From: Annona cherimola
Taxonomy: Eukaryota > Streptophyta > Magnoliopsida > Magnoliales > Annonaceae
Direction: 5' to 3'
NCBI GenBank assembly: GCA_030490835.1
Contig: CM059971.1
Location: 71,752,224 to 71,816,223 of the forward strand
DNA: 64,000 nucleotides
Shown one piece after another: positions 1-12,325 of the stretch. Position numbers and translations under genes: made by a program. Below the pieces are notes generated by a model. That model searched no databases and was not told where the DNA came from. It was given only the letters and a program-made list of their open reading frames with translations. How positions within the stretch are numbered: position 1 is the first letter of the stretch; each line of letters begins with the position of its first letter.

Positions 1-126
1 AACTTGTAAACTTGAAAATTTGAGAGCTTTGCTTGAGAAATTTTAAATGAGGCTTCGAATGCTTAAAACTTAGAACATGAGAGCACAATGAATTTTCTAG
101 CTAACCCTATTAACTTCAATTGATGT
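1..126. other. flank of the copia element, no gene seen
   Basis: AT-rich sequence left of the first LTR. No coding or repeat signal is visible in this short stretch. Confidence 0.5.
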
Positions 127-131
127 CTCTG

Positions 132-1173
132 TGTTAGGCCTGTATGGAACTGATAAAAGAAAGGAATAATAACACAAAGAGTGATCCAAGAAAAATAGGA
201 TAAATTTCACACACTACAAAAAAAATTCAAAGAAGACACCACAAATTATAGTAGTTTGGTTAATACACCTACTCCACTCTCCAAGTCAACACCTTGACTC
301 GGATTTCCACAGTCAACTTAGAACTAAAGTTACAGTGTTACGATCTCAATTGTTTTCTAGATTACACAGATGGCTCTAGGTGACACATGAAGCTTTTCAC
401 AAATTACAATGAAAGTTTTCCTCTTAAATTAGACAGCCTCTAATTCAAGATAAAAATAAATAAAAATGAAATAAAGCCTACAACCAATTTAACAACACAG
501 ACACACGAAGATGAACCTTTTACTAGGATAGTCACAACGATCTTCAATATATTGCTTCTGACAGATGGACAGAGGATCATAGAGAACGCCTTGAGACAGA
601 TCTACACTTTTGAAAATATTATCTCTGAAATTGAATTTTCAGTTGAAATTCATTGTCTATTTATAGCTTTTAACATCCAATCGCTAAGAGAGATTTTCTC
701 TACCAAATCCGCAACCAATCGAATATTTCTCAACAACTTGTAACAACTTAACAAATAGAAACCGCCAAGAGAAATTTTCTCCACCAAATCTGCAACCAAT
801 CGGATTTTTCTCAACAACCTGTAACAACTTAACAATCCGAAAATAGCTCCTCAAACTAACCGATTTGCCACGTCATCATCCAATTATCTATCCATAGATC
901 TTGCTAAACAAACTGTCAAAGTTTCAACCTAAAAACTGTTGAAGTTTCAAACCAAAATAGTTGAAGTTTGAAATTAAATTAGTTAAAATTTGAAACTAAA
1001 TTAGTTGAAGTTACAAACCAAAACTGCTGAAGTTTTACAGCAAAACCTCGACAAATTCACAACACAATTCAACGCTAACTTGTTACAACCATTCATCACG
1101 AATCAAATACAAGCAACACATTTCAAGCATTAAATTTTTAGCTTGTCTATCATCAAAACACTATAATTCAACA
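132..1173 (-). repeat. 3' LTR of the Sirevirus-like element
   Basis: About 1042 bp, beginning TGTTAGGCC and ending ACA on the plus strand. It is the 3' LTR because the polypurine tract adjoins its inner edge. It matches 8362-9422 throughout. Inside are a roughly 80-bp unit repeated twice (about 680-835, sharing CCAAATC-GCAACCAATCG) and a run of five or six short units built on GTTGAAGTTTGAAACT (about 915-1040). Confidence 0.9.
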
Positions 1174-1189
1174 ATTCTCCCCCATTTTG
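1174..1189 (-). other. polypurine tract (PPT)
   Basis: On the minus strand this reads AAAATGGGGGAGAAT directly before the TG..CA edge of the 3' LTR. A G-rich purine run here is the primer for plus-strand DNA synthesis in LTR elements, and this wording is common in plant copia elements. Confidence 0.85.
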
Positions 1190-1564
1190 ATGATGACAAA
1201 TCACAAATGACATGTTAAGAATATAATGAATATTCCAAGCAAAACTCCCCTTGTTTTAATACTCCCAATCATTCATGTCATTTTCTCCCCCTTTGTCGTT
1301 AACAAAAAGTAACAAAGAAAAAATATCAGATAGCCTTATTGAAAAATCAAATTAAAATGCAAAACTGGAGAATAAATCTAATTAAATGTCATAATATAGA
1401 TGATATCATGTTTATGATAAAAATAAACCATATAAATGTCTGTCAATATTATTTGTTTGCTAACAAAAAATAGAAAAAAATTGTGAAGTTCACCAAAACA
1501 CCATAAAAAATCGCTGCATATCTGTCATCATATGAATCAGAATCACCTGCATGAAACTTAAGCC

Positions 1565-3523
1565 TTACTCATCATCAAAATCCGACGAATGAATATGAGA
1601 TAATGAATAGTTAGAGGATTTGTATGATTGACCCTTGATTTTGCTGAATTTGGAAGGTTTGGATCTTCGACAATGGGGTGAAACTTGAAACTCATAAGGC
1701 TCTTTTCCTGGAGGATGCGGTCTAGATGATGGTTCTAGGGGCAAACCTATAGCATGATGATGGTTGTTGTTTGTAATCTCTTGAAGAAGATCATTCAGTT
1801 CAGGTAATTCAGCAGTCAAACATATTCTGTAAGTGTTATTTCTTAAATCTCTCATAATAGTACCCAACTGTCTACTATCCTCACACAAGCTGCCAACAGC
1901 AAATTTAAGTTATTGCATCATTGTTGAAATTAAATTTCTCACTATTGGTGTAGCAGTTGCAATAGTGGATGAAATAGTGGTGATGCTTTCTTGTGTATGA
2001 GAAAAAAAGTGACAGTTTCATGCTTGAACTCATGAAAATCATGAGTTAAAGTATCTAGTCTAGTTTTAATGATTCTCATTCTAGAATTTAATTGCTGAAA
2101 ATTAGATTCTAAAAAAGATTGGAGAGAAGATAAATCAACATTAACCGAATATGGTTGAAAGAGTATACCTGCTGAAGATTGAGGTGCATAATCGGGTTTA
2201 GTAGAAGCAGTGCCCACTTGAGGAGTTAGATTGGTAGGTGAAATGTGAGGCGAGTTTGCAGGCTTATGTGTTAAAGAATTGACTTCTGCTATCGTACTAT
2301 CATGGAAAGGTGAAGGTAAGATTGGCTCATTTTTAGAATTAGCATCTCTACGAGAACAACCTTGATATCCATGATGTCCGTCACCACCCAAGTAACCATT
2401 CTATCCATCTTGTCTTTAACCAAGTACAATATCCTGATCATCAATTTGAACAAAAACCCTTTGTTGTTGTGGAGGAGACTGATGACCTAATGCATATAAG
2501 TCTGAATTCACAACCTATGCACCATCACCAACACGAGTATACCACATACGCTTGAGTGTAAATTCATTTATCATATCATTGCTTATTGGTTTGATATGTG
2601 CTTCTCTTCTCAAATCAATGTTGAAATTCTGAAATAGTCTTGTTAAATACATAACATAGGACAAACTTCCATTTGCTCTCTTTTTCTGTGATAACATATA
2701 AAATAACATTACACTGGCAATGTTATAAGGCCTATTTTTCACAATTGCTCACATAATTCCAAATCATCAAGTGTAACAATATAATATCCTCCCCCCTTTA
2801 GGTAGAAAACAATGTGTAACAACCAAATGCAGGAATTTATAATCCAGTTTGAAAAATTTTTTGTTTGTAAAATTATATTGTCGTTGACTTAATGACTCAT
2901 TCTATATAAAAAAGAAAGTAACCTCCTCAAAATCAATGTCTTCATATGAACCAGTCATATGAATTGGTAAAAGCATAAACCCAGCAAACTCTTGTTCTAT
3001 GAAACTAACTTCAATTTCTATCAAAAAGGATGTATAAGTAGTGTCTTCTATTGCTAAGTAGAAATAAAAGTATTTCACAAGATCCGAATAGATATAAAAA
3101 TCTTTCTTTAGAAATTCAAAAAGCCCATATTCTTTCAACCAATTCACAAATCCAAACATTTCTTTGCTAAAAAATAAAAAATCTATCTTTTTACCTTTGG
3201 TAAATATTCAATGTGAAAATTTACCCACATAAGTACCTTCATCAGACGGGTGGCGAAAATTTGAAACTTTTGATGAAGCGGTAGCATTTTTTGTAGAGTG
3301 GGACATTCGAGCAGCTTGACGAGATCAATGTCTAGAACCCGCAGTATTACCTTGCATGAAGTTTTAAGAGGTAGACATGTCTGTTTTAGTACAGGGAGAA
3401 GGGTTTGCGTTCTCATTGATGGGGATGTCGGAACTTTGATGTCGACGAGTGGATGGAGGATCTGAGGGTGTCGGAACTTTGATGTCAAAACTTTGATGCC
3501 TGTGCACCACCTTTCCTAGCCAT
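1565..3523 (-). pseudogene. broken extra ORF (ORF3) between pol and the 3' LTR, with a 'putative plant transposon protein' domain
   Basis: Downstream of pol, in the same sense, a broken coding region can be followed from an ATG at 3521-3523 (MARKGG) to a stop at 1565. Pieces lie at 3183-3523, 2902-3159, 2515-2742, 1942-2391 and 1565-1888. The second piece carries YSDLVKYFYFYL, followed by a run ending LLPIHMTGSY. The third carries SLSYVMYLTRLFQNFNIDL. These fit the N- and C-terminal halves of the plant 'putative plant transposon protein' domain (Pfam Transposase_32 type). The fourth piece has a coiled-coil-like stretch (SSLQSFLESNFQQLNSRM), and the protein ends in an acidic SSDFDDE. Sirevirus elements often carry an extra 'env-like' ORF here. 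No function is claimed. Domain naming is by eye, and the frame breaks show it is dead. Confidence 0.6.
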
Positions 3524-4427
3524 CACAATAAATACAAAATGAAATTGAATAGATTTGTGAGATGAATTTTTTTGAAATGGAGCAAAAGGTGGAAAAAGGG
3601 AGAGAGAAAATTTTGATTTTCAAAAATCAAATTGTTGAAACTTGGTTGGTTAGTTGAGAATTTGATTTTAAAAAATCAAAACAGAAGATTTTGAGAGAAT
3701 TTTAGGATTATGTATCTTTTTATGGCCGAAGAATGAATGGGAGAGACAAGAGACGTGAATGAGAAAGAAGAAACATGAATAGGAGAGAGAAGAGAAGAGA
3801 CGTGAATTGATGGCAGTGAGAAGAGAAGCTGCATATGCCCTACTCAAGTAATCATTTTGTTTCCTTTTTTTTTTATTAAAATAGATACATGCTTGCTTTT
3901 GCCGTTCTTCTTTTGCTTTTGTTTTTTTCTCTTCCCCATTCTTAACATGTGTTTTTTTTTTTTTGTTTTAACGGTTTTGGTTTTGGTTTTGGTTTTGTTT
4001 TCTTTTTTCTTTTTTCTTTTTTCTTTTTTCTTTTTTACAGATTTGTTTTAAAACTCCTATTAAACAGATTTTATGTTTTTTAGTTTTATTTATGTTTTAA
4101 CAATTTTATTGTTGTTTTTTTATTTTTTTAAAACTCCTATTAAACAGTTTTATGTTTACTATTTTTATTTTTATTTTAACAGTTTTATTATTGTTTTTTA
4201 GATTTTTTATGTTTTATTTATTTTTATTAGATTTGAAAAAAAATTATTAGAATGATTTTATTGAAAGAAATTATTAAAACAATTTGATCTTAAAAAAATG
4301 ATTTTGTTAAATTTTTTAACAAAAATAACCTTATTTAAAAAATAAAATTAAAATTGGCAGATAAATATATAATTTTAAAATTATCAACTACATGGTATAA
4401 TATTTATGTAAATGCATGTGTCATGAA
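3524..4427 (-). other. AT-rich spacer between pol and ORF3
   Basis: No gene seen. On the plus strand it is T-rich, with a (GGTTTT)-type run near 3970-4000 followed by CTTTTTT repeats to about 4035. It contains the spurious Phe-rich ORF 3857-4051. Confidence 0.6.
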
Positions 4428-6103
4428 AAAGGATCGATTACACCTAATTCCCTTCTTATGTGAAGAAATTTTTTAGAGGGAAGTGTTTTGTAAAAATATC
4501 AACCGGTTGATCTTCCGTGAGAATAAATTCAATAAAAATTTCTTTTCATGATACATGATCCCTTAAAAAATGATGTATTACCTCAATATGTTTAATGCGT
4601 GAATGTTGTGCTGGATTTTTAGACAAATTTATTGCGCTTGTGTTGTCACATCTAATTAGAACTTTTGTATATGACAACCCATAATTACATAATTATTGTT
4701 TCGTCCACAAACTTTGGGCACAACAACTTGCACATGCAATATATTTAGCCTCTGCAGTTGATAATGCAATCGAGATTTGTTTCCTAGAGTACCATGATAT
4801 AATCATACCACTCAAAAATTGAGAAGTACCACTTGTACTTTTTCTATCCACTTTATAACATGCAAAATTAGCATTTGAATATCCAATTACGGTAAAAGTG
4901 GATTCTCTAGGATACCGAATGCCCAAGGTGGATGAATCAATAAGATATTTAAATATACGTTTAACAACACTCATGTGTGATTCCATTGGATTTGATTGAA
5001 AACATGCACACATACAAACATTAAATAAAATATCAGGTCGACTGGCAGTTAAATACAAAAGTGAACCGATCATACTTCTATATAACTTTTGATCTATTGG
5101 CTTACTTGATTCATCTTTATCAATTTTTATGCTTGCACTCATGGGGGTTGACATATGCTTTATATTTTCGTTTTGAACTTTTTCAACATTTCCTTGACAT
5201 ATTTTGTTTGAGAGATAAAAATACCTTCTTTTGTTTGTTTTACATGAAGTCTCAGAAAGAAAATAAGCTCACCCATCATGATCATTTCAAACTCGCTCTA
5301 CATCAATTTTTCAAAATCCTTGCAATACAACTATTAGTAGACTCAAAAATAATATCATCCACATAAATCTTTACAATCAAAATGTCTTTGTGAATATTTT
5401 TGATAAATAAAATAGTATCAACTTTGCCTCTTTTGAATTTTTTCTCTAGCAAAAATCCACTGAGTCTATCATTCTAAGCTCTTGGAGCTTGTCTTAATCC
5501 ATAGAGAACTTTCGATAGTTTGAACACATAATCAGAGTGTTCATGGTCTTCAAAACCTGGTAACCGTTTGACATAAACTTCTTCATTTATAAAACTATTC
5601 AAGAATGCACTTTTTACATTCATTTGAAAAAGTTTAAACTTTCTGAATGTTGCAAATGCAAGTAACATTCTAATTGCTTCAAGTCTAGCTGCAGGTGCAA
5701 AAGTCTCATCAAAATCAATACCCTCTTCTTGAGAGTAATCTTGTGCAACTAGACGTGCTTTATTTCAAACAATGATCCAAGACTTGTCAAGTTTGTTTCT
5801 AAAAATTTATTTTGTATAAATAACTGGATGATCATCAGGTTTAGGCACAAGTGTCTACACATTATTTCTTTTAAATTGATTTAGTTTTTCTTTCATAGCA
5901 ATTATCCAATTTTCATCAGATATTGCTTCATTAACTTTTTTAGGTTCAATGTGAGAAATAAAAGCATAACGACCCAACACATTTTGAACTGAATTTCGAG
6001 TTTTGACTTTGTCATAAACATTGCCAATAGCCTGATTAAGTGGATGATTTCTATGTATTCGTAGATTTAGAGATTTTCTTAGAACGTTATCTGCACTTGC
6101 CAT
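4428..6103 (-). pseudogene. copia reverse transcriptase and RNase H, broken
   Basis: Minus-strand remains of the C-terminal half of pol. The RT starts near 6103 (DENWIIAMKEKLNQF). It continues through 5668-5474 with VKSAFLNSFINEEVYV and VLYGLRQAPRA, and keeps the catalytic YVDD box (codons at about 5354-5365). RNase H follows at 5154-4693 (MIGSLLYLTASRPDI, DRKSTSGTSQFL, STAEAKYIA) and its tail can be traced to about 4428 (RRELGVIDP). Stops and frameshifts fall between the RT blocks and after 4693, so no full polyprotein is possible. The wording is Sirevirus-like. The part with YVDD and RNase H is the best preserved. Confidence 0.88.
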
Positions 6104-6244
6104 TTCTTTATCTCTCGATGTTTTATGTACGTTAAGAATATTTTCTTCTTCATCTGAAAAAACAACCTTTCTCGGCCTAGTGTTAGATTCATCAAAGACG
6201 ACATGTATTGGCTCTTCAATTATAAAAGTTCTCTTATTATAGAC

Positions 6245-6960
6245 TCAGTATGCTTTGCTGGAAGAAGAATAACCAAGAAAAATGCCTTCATCACTTTTAT
6301 AATCAAATTTATTAAGGTCATCTTTTCCATTATTTAGTACAAAGCATTTACAACCAAAAGTATAAAAATATGTAATGTTTGGCTTTCGACCTTTCCACAA
6401 TTCATATAGAGTTTTTTTTAATATTTGACGAATATAAACACGATTTATGATAACACATACAGTGTTTACTGCTTTAGTCCAATACCTATGTGACAAATCA
6501 ACATCAGTTAACATTGTTCTAGCCATTTCAATTAATGTTATATTATTTCGTTTAACAATTCTATTTTGTTGTGGTGTTCTAGGAGCTGAGAAGTTACGAT
6601 TTATTATAAAATTGTCACAAAATTCTGCAAAATGATGATTGTCAAATTCTCTTCCATGATCACTTCAAATTGTAAATATTTTCAATCCACATTCATTTGA
6701 ATTTTGCGATAAATTTTTTGAAATAAATTAAAACATTCATCCTGGCTTCCTAAGAACAATACCCATGTATGTCTTGAAAAATTATCGACAATAATATAGG
6801 CGTAATATTTTCCAGCCAAACTTCTAGTCCGTGTATGTCTAAATAAATCCATATGCAGTAACTGTAGAGGTTCTATTGTTGACACAATATCTTTTGATTT
6901 GAAAGAAACCTCCTTTTGTTTACCAAATTGACAAATATCACAAATATATTTTAAATTAAT
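6245..6960 (-). pseudogene. copia integrase, broken
   Basis: Two minus-strand blocks. The first (6960-6682) has FGKQKEVSFKSKDIVST, then LLHMDLF and YIIVDNFSRHTWVLF: the pre-integrase end and the first catalytic Asp residues of the DDE integrase core. The second (6526-6245) has the core's end and C-terminal part (YELWKGRKPNITYFYTFGCK, KSDEGIFLGYSSSSKAY). They are separated by stop codons. This order, before RT, marks Ty1/copia. Confidence 0.85.
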
Positions 6961-7183
6961 TTTTGAGTTTGGGAAACCATTAACAAGATTAAACTTTTGT
7001 AGTTTCTATTATTTGCTTTTTTATTTTATTTTATTTGATTTTTCAAATTTTCATTTTCCTTAGCAAGAGATTTTATTTGCATTTGCAAACTCATATTTTT
7101 TTCTTTTCCCATATGAGATCAATTTTTAATTTTATATATTTATCTGACAAAGTAGTAAATTCTCCAACTAGTTCAGCATATTC

Positions 7184-8240
7184 TTATTCTAATTGATCAG
7201 TTGTATAACTTACATCAGAATGTTCAGATTCATCTTTATAATATACTATAAATCCTAAATGTGATGCAAGATTCGCTTGATCATCATTAGATCCTGAAAT
7301 GACTGATAGTGAAGTATCACTAATCACACCATGCCCCATAGCTTTGATTTTTTCTTTTGTTGAAATCTTTTTTTTCAACAGGAGATGGGCATGTGTTTTT
7401 AAGATGTCCAAAACCTTGACGGTTATAACACCTTACTTTGTCTTCTTCTCTTTTCTAAAAATCTTTCCTCTAGTCCTTTTGTTCTCTTTTCTTTTCAAGT
7501 CGTCGTTGTATACTTCTAGCAGCTGTATTCCTGTTGTTGTTGTTTTCTCGATTTTGAGTGATGAAATGTCTTATCTTTTTTGTCAACATAGCAATGTCTT
7601 CATCTTCATCACCTGCATTATCATCAGAATGATCAGAGGAAATTTTGAGACCAATTACCTTCTTACCTTTTGGATCATTATCATCATTTTTCTTTAGAAT
7701 GATCTCATGTGTCATAAGGGAGCCTATTAATTGATCTACAGACATGGTTGTTAAATCTTTGGCCTCGTCTATGGCTGTAACCTTTGCAATTCAAGAAGAA
7801 TGAAGTAATCTTGATATCTTCTTTACCTATTCCTTTGCCTCAATAGACTTACCAAGTGCTTTCAAGACATTAATTATGTTGGTGAATCTACAAAATATCT
7901 CAGTAATAGATTCATTAGATTTCATCATAAAAAGTTCATAATCATGCATCAACGTATTTATCTTGGACTCCTTAACTTGAGAAGTACCGTTGTATATTAC
8001 TATGAGTGTATCCCAAACTTCTTTGCCCGTGACATAAGCAAATACCCTATTAAATTTAGATGGATAAACTGCACAATATAAAACATTTAGAGCTCTGGCA
8101 TTTAGATGCACTTGTTCATTTTGTTGTTTATTAGATTCAGCTATATTATCTCCAGGTAAAATAACACCTTTATGAACAACATTCCAAAATTTTAAATCCT
8201 AACCCATGATAAAGCTTTGTATTCTGCGTTTCCAATATCA
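7184..8240 (-). pseudogene. copia gag with degenerate zinc knuckle
   Basis: Blocks at 8111-7827 (LNARALNVLYCAV, GKEVWDTL, SKINTLMHDYELF), 7745-7470 and 7411-7184 are a copia Gag. The nucleic-acid-binding knuckle near 7390-7435 reads CYNRQGFGHLKNTC: the CX2CX4HX4C pattern with its second Cys changed to Arg. Between this knuckle and the integrase (about 6960) there is too little room for a protease, and no D-S/T-G motif is seen, so an internal deletion is likely. Confidence 0.8.
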
Positions 8241-8347
8241 TAATTCGTTGTCAAAATATGGTGGTCAGGTTATGGAATGACCTTCACCATATCCAATCTC
8301 CGTTTTCTTCTCAGTAGTCATGATCTCTTTGGAGTAATTCAAAGACC

Positions 8348-8359
8348 GCTCTGATACCA
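8348..8359 (-). other. primer-binding site (tRNA-iMet type)
   Basis: The minus strand reads TGGTATCAGAGC, two bases inside the 5' LTR. This is the standard plant PBS complementary to initiator methionine tRNA. It fixes the element's direction as minus. Confidence 0.92.
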
Positions 8360-8361
8360 AT

Positions 8362-9422
8362 TGTTAGGCCCGTATGAAACTGATAAAAGAAAGAATTAAT
8401 AACATAAAGAGTTATCTAAGAAAGAATAAGATAAATTTCACACACCACAAAAATAAATCAAAGAAGACACCACAAATTATAGTGGTTCGGTTAACACCTA
8501 CTATACTCTCCAAGTCAACGCTTTGACTCGGGTTTCCACTAGTCAAGTTAGAACTCAAGTTACAGTAGTACGATCTCAATTGTCTTTTGAATTACACAAA
8601 TGGCTCCAGGTGGCACATGAAACTTTTCACAAATTACAATAAAAGTTTTTCTCTTAAATTAAACAGCCTCTAATTCAAGGTAAAAATAAATAAAAATAAA
8701 ATAAAGTTTACAACCAATTTAATAGCACAGAAGCATAGAGATGAAGCTTTTAATAGGATAGTCCCAACGATCTTCAATAAATTACTTCTGACAGATGGAC
8801 AGAGGATCACAGAGAACGCCTTGAGACAAATCTGCACTTTTGAAAATATTCTCTCTGAAATTGAATTTTCAGTTGAAATTCATTGTCTATTTATAGCTCT
8901 TAACATCCAATCGCCTAAAGAGATTTTCTCTACAAAATCCGCAACCAATCGGATTTTTCTCAACAACCTGTAACAACTTAACAAACAGAAACTGCCAAGA
9001 GAGATTTTTTCCACCAAATCCGCAACCAATTGGATTTTTCTCAACAACCTGTAACAACTTAACAAACAGAAAATAGTCCTCAAACTAACCAATTTGCTAC
9101 ATCATCATCCAATCATCTATCCATCGACCTTGCTAAACAAACTATCAAAGTTCAACCCAAAAACTGTTGAAGTTTCAAACTAAAATAGTTGAAGTTTGAA
9201 ACTAAGTCAATTAAAGTTTGAAACTAAATCGGTTAAAGTTTGAAACTAAATTAGTTGAAGTCGCAAACCAAAATGTTGAAGTTTTACAGCAAAATCTCGA
9301 CAAATTCACAACACAATTCAATGTTAACTTGTTACAACCATTCATCATGAATCAAATACAAGTATCACATTTCAAGCATTAAATTCTTAACTTGTCTATC
9401 ATTAAAACACTATCACTTAACA
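8362..9422 (-). repeat. 5' LTR of the Sirevirus-like element
   Basis: About 1061 bp, matching 132-1173, with the same internal duplications (about 8905-9066 and 9140-9290). It lies next to the PBS, so it is the 5' LTR of the minus-strand element. Confidence 0.9.
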
Positions 9423-9427
9423 CTCTT

Positions 9428-10340
9428 TTACAGCTTGGAAGGAAATTTGAACATTTAGTAGTAAGTGGCACACATTTAATGCGTTAGCATTCAAAAAATT
9501 TTTAATTGTCACAACTAAAGTTGCAGCTGGAGTCAACTTTGTTATCAACCTTAATGCTTAATTTGCTTTCAAAGGATTTTCCTTCAAATCTTAGCCTTCA
9601 AGTCTTAGATTGAGTCGATTTGGGATAAGCTTCGACTTAGGTATCAACTTCACTATGTTCTGAATGCTTCAACTCCTTATAATTTATATCTTCTTTAACT
9701 TAGCTTCTCAAGTCCTTTCTTAAGTTGATTTCATGTTGGACTTTACCCGATTCGTAGTTGGATACGACTTTATTTCTCCATACTTCGTATAAACCGCATA
9801 TGTGATCTTTTGTTCTTCCAAGTCGTAGGTTCAAAGTCGACTTCAACTTTAACTTCACCTAAGTCGTATGTGAAGTTGATTTGGGATGCAAATGCAGATG
9901 CCATTTTGGAGTCAGAAAATTTTTGGGTCACCTAATGATCTCCAAGTAGCATTTGGAGTCAACTTCGTTTTCAACTTCACCCAAGTCGCACCCGAAGTGT
10001 GGTGCTACTTACCAATGAAACTCACCCTTGAAATTTTCTCCCTTTTAAAATGTACTTAAAATTGGTATTGGAGTTAACTTGGGTTGTGACTTGACTCAAG
10101 TTGCTCTTGGAGTCGACTTGAATATACAACTTCATCTGCTTGTGCTTGAAATTTAAAACTTAAGTTTATATGCACATATCCAAAACTTCCTTTGTAATCT
10201 TTAACTTCTTAAATTGGTTGTTAATTATTAAAAATTAAATCTTAATTTGAAATTTATATTATTCGAGTTCACAGACTCGTGTTCATGAGTCGGCTCCTAA
10301 CATGAGTTGACTCAACTTAACCAAGTCAGAGGGGTATTTT
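9428..10340. repeat. degenerate array of AAGTCGACTT-like motifs
   Basis: About 900 bp in which near-palindromic motifs such as GAGTCGACTT, AAGTCGTA, CACCCAAGTCGCAC and TCAACTTCACC recur every 20-60 bp. No ORF or TE domain is seen. It looks like an old tandem array or the worn remains of a repeat-rich LTR. Confidence 0.45.
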
Positions 10341-10539
10341 AATTTTTTTATTTACAAATAACAACCACTAGTTAGGTATTCTGATTGTAGGGTTTGAAAT
10401 GCAAAGAGGGCAAACTTACATGGTATAAAATGCAACTATGCATAATTAAAGAGACCAAAATGTAAAAAATCAGCAACATCCACATGAAATTATGAGTATA
10501 TCTTTTCTTAGGATTTCATGAATGACAATTGAAATTTTT

Positions 10540-11330
10540 CAAGAAACGACAAAATTGCCCATATGAATAGAGATGTCAGTCAAAATTTTAAGATGACTAA
10601 AATGATCTTTATGAAGATAATTAAAATTAGGTAAATTTCTAAATGTATCCATGAATTCTAACTCTAATTCTTTGTATATCTATAGATTTTCAAAAATTTT
10701 ATTATACTTACAAATTTGTTCCAAAATTTCTCTTGCAACTACATTGTTAGGATCCATAGACTATTTTTAAAATTTTATCTTTATTGAAAATTCATTTTAT
10801 ATCCATGACATTTGCTCCAAATTCTTAATAAGCCTCACAACATTCAAAATTTTCTCTTATACCTATAATATTTTGCTTAAATTCTCACCACATTGATTTT
10901 GCCAAAACATCCGTTAACCACCCTATTAAAGACAATTTTGCCATTTAAATTTTTCTTAATTGAAATGATTTAAACTTAATATGGTATTTTAATATTTTGA
11001 TGTCACAAATTAATGATTTATTAACATTAATAAGTCATATTAGGATTGAATTATTTCAATTATGAAATTATAAACTAGCAAAATCATCTTTTCAATGTAA
11101 AATTAATATTTATTTTGAATGCATGAGTTTGATATAAATTTAGGATGAAATATTATAGGTATAAAAGAAAATTTTAAATATTATGGGTATAATAAGAATT
11201 GTAAGATAATGTTGTAGGCATAAGAGAAATTTTTTCTTATTTTATTTATAATATTTTAAAATCCTTAAATTACCCATTTTACAAATAGGATTAGAGTTTT
11301 AAATTTTATAAATAGAATTAAGGTTGAAAC
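10540..11330. repeat. inverted-repeat (hairpin) AT-rich element
   Basis: The left arm (about 10690-10910, TTCTCTTATACCTATAATAT) is mirrored by the right arm (about 11140-11240, ATATTATAGGTATAAAAGAA). This is a long imperfect hairpin typical of a MITE. It resembles the elements near 56.0-56.4 kb and 59 kb. The edges are not clear. Confidence 0.45.
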
Positions 11331-11654
11331 ATACCTGAATTTCTAAAACAACTACTATGCGGATCTCTCTTATTATCTCATACGTTTTATGAATCAATTA
11401 TATGGAACCTTACAAACCAGCTCAGAGACTATCTTCGAACTTCCGGTACGGAGTTATATTAGGTTGGCAATCTCTCTTACTTAGTATACTTAAACATCAA
11501 ATTGTATGCATCAGATATTCTCTAGCACCGTTCTGAAATCTTCTATCTTACAAGTGGTGGCGACGCTGCCCTAGCCAACCTAGCCAATTTTTCGAGTTTA
11601 ATATGTCCATAATACAAGACTCCAGCAATTATCTAGCTTTGCTCATTAGAAAGA

Positions 11655-12325
11655 CGAATGATTTTGTTAGCATGGGCTAAGCAAATGTTTCGCTTAGCCC
11701 ACATAAAAAAAATTCATTTATAATATTTTTTTTAAAAAAAATTTCTTCATACACTTGGTTATCTAAATGTATTTAACGTATAATCCAAATTTTAACGTTT
11801 TTGGACATGTGTATATTTTTTTTGAGATTTTTTAAACATTTATATATATATATATATGTATTTAAAATGCCTTTATCTTTAAAATTTTCAAAATATACAT
11901 ATATATCTAAAAATAATAAAACTTAATTTGTTTGTTGAGAAGCGATTCTGTTAGCCCGAGCTAACATTAAAAAACACATTTGTAACATTTTTTTAACTTT
12001 TTTCATATACTTGTTTATCTAAGTGTATTTAACATATAAACTAAATTTTACCATATTTAGATATGTGTATATATTTTTTTGAGATTTTTAAATATACTTA
12101 GGTAAACAAGTGTATGAAGAAAAAAGTAAAAAAATATTTTTGAAATAGGCTAAGTGAGACATTTGCTTTGCCTGGGCTAATAGGATAATTTCGCTTATAT
12201 ATTAAATACACTTAAATAAACAAATATACGAAAAAATGCAAAAAAAGTGTTGTAGATAGATTTTTTGAGGTGGACTGAATGAGACATTTGCTCACCACGA
12301 GTTAACAGAATCAGTTTTTCATAAG
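11655..12325. mobile_element. MITE of the 'TTAGCCCGGGCTAA' family with a second copy nested in it
   Basis: The outer element starts near GATTTTGTTAGCATGGGCTA and ends near the inverse (GAGTTAACAGAATCA). A second copy (about 11944-12200, TTCTGTTAGCCCGAGCTAA to GGGCTAATAGGATAA) sits in its middle. The same family is at 24592-24979, 52381-52749 and 52781-53157. Both halves share the inner wording of a TTTATCTAAGTGTATTTAAC stretch. Confidence 0.6.

Larger units (their letters stand above)
132..9422 (-). mobile_element. Sirevirus-like Ty1/copia LTR retrotransposon, degenerate
   Basis: A complete but decayed LTR element read on the minus strand. LTRs lie at 132-1173 and 8362-9422; both begin TGTTAGGCC and end in ACA. 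Flanking 5-mers are CTCTG (127-131) and CTCTT (9423-9427), a target duplication with one mismatch. The order on the minus strand is PBS, gag, integrase, reverse transcriptase, RNase H, spacer, extra ORF3, PPT, which is the Ty1/copia order (INT before RT). The RT/RNase H wording (FINEEVYV, MIGSLLYLTASRPDI) is of the Sirevirus/SIRE1 kind, and an extra ORF after pol is known for that group. Every ORF is broken by stops or frameshifts, and the protease region seems to be missing. The two LTRs differ at roughly one site in ten by eye, so the insertion is old. Confidence 0.9.

Noticed and set aside
3857..4051. 64-codon Phe-rich plus ORF
   Set aside because: A product of the T-rich spacer of the copia element, not a gene.
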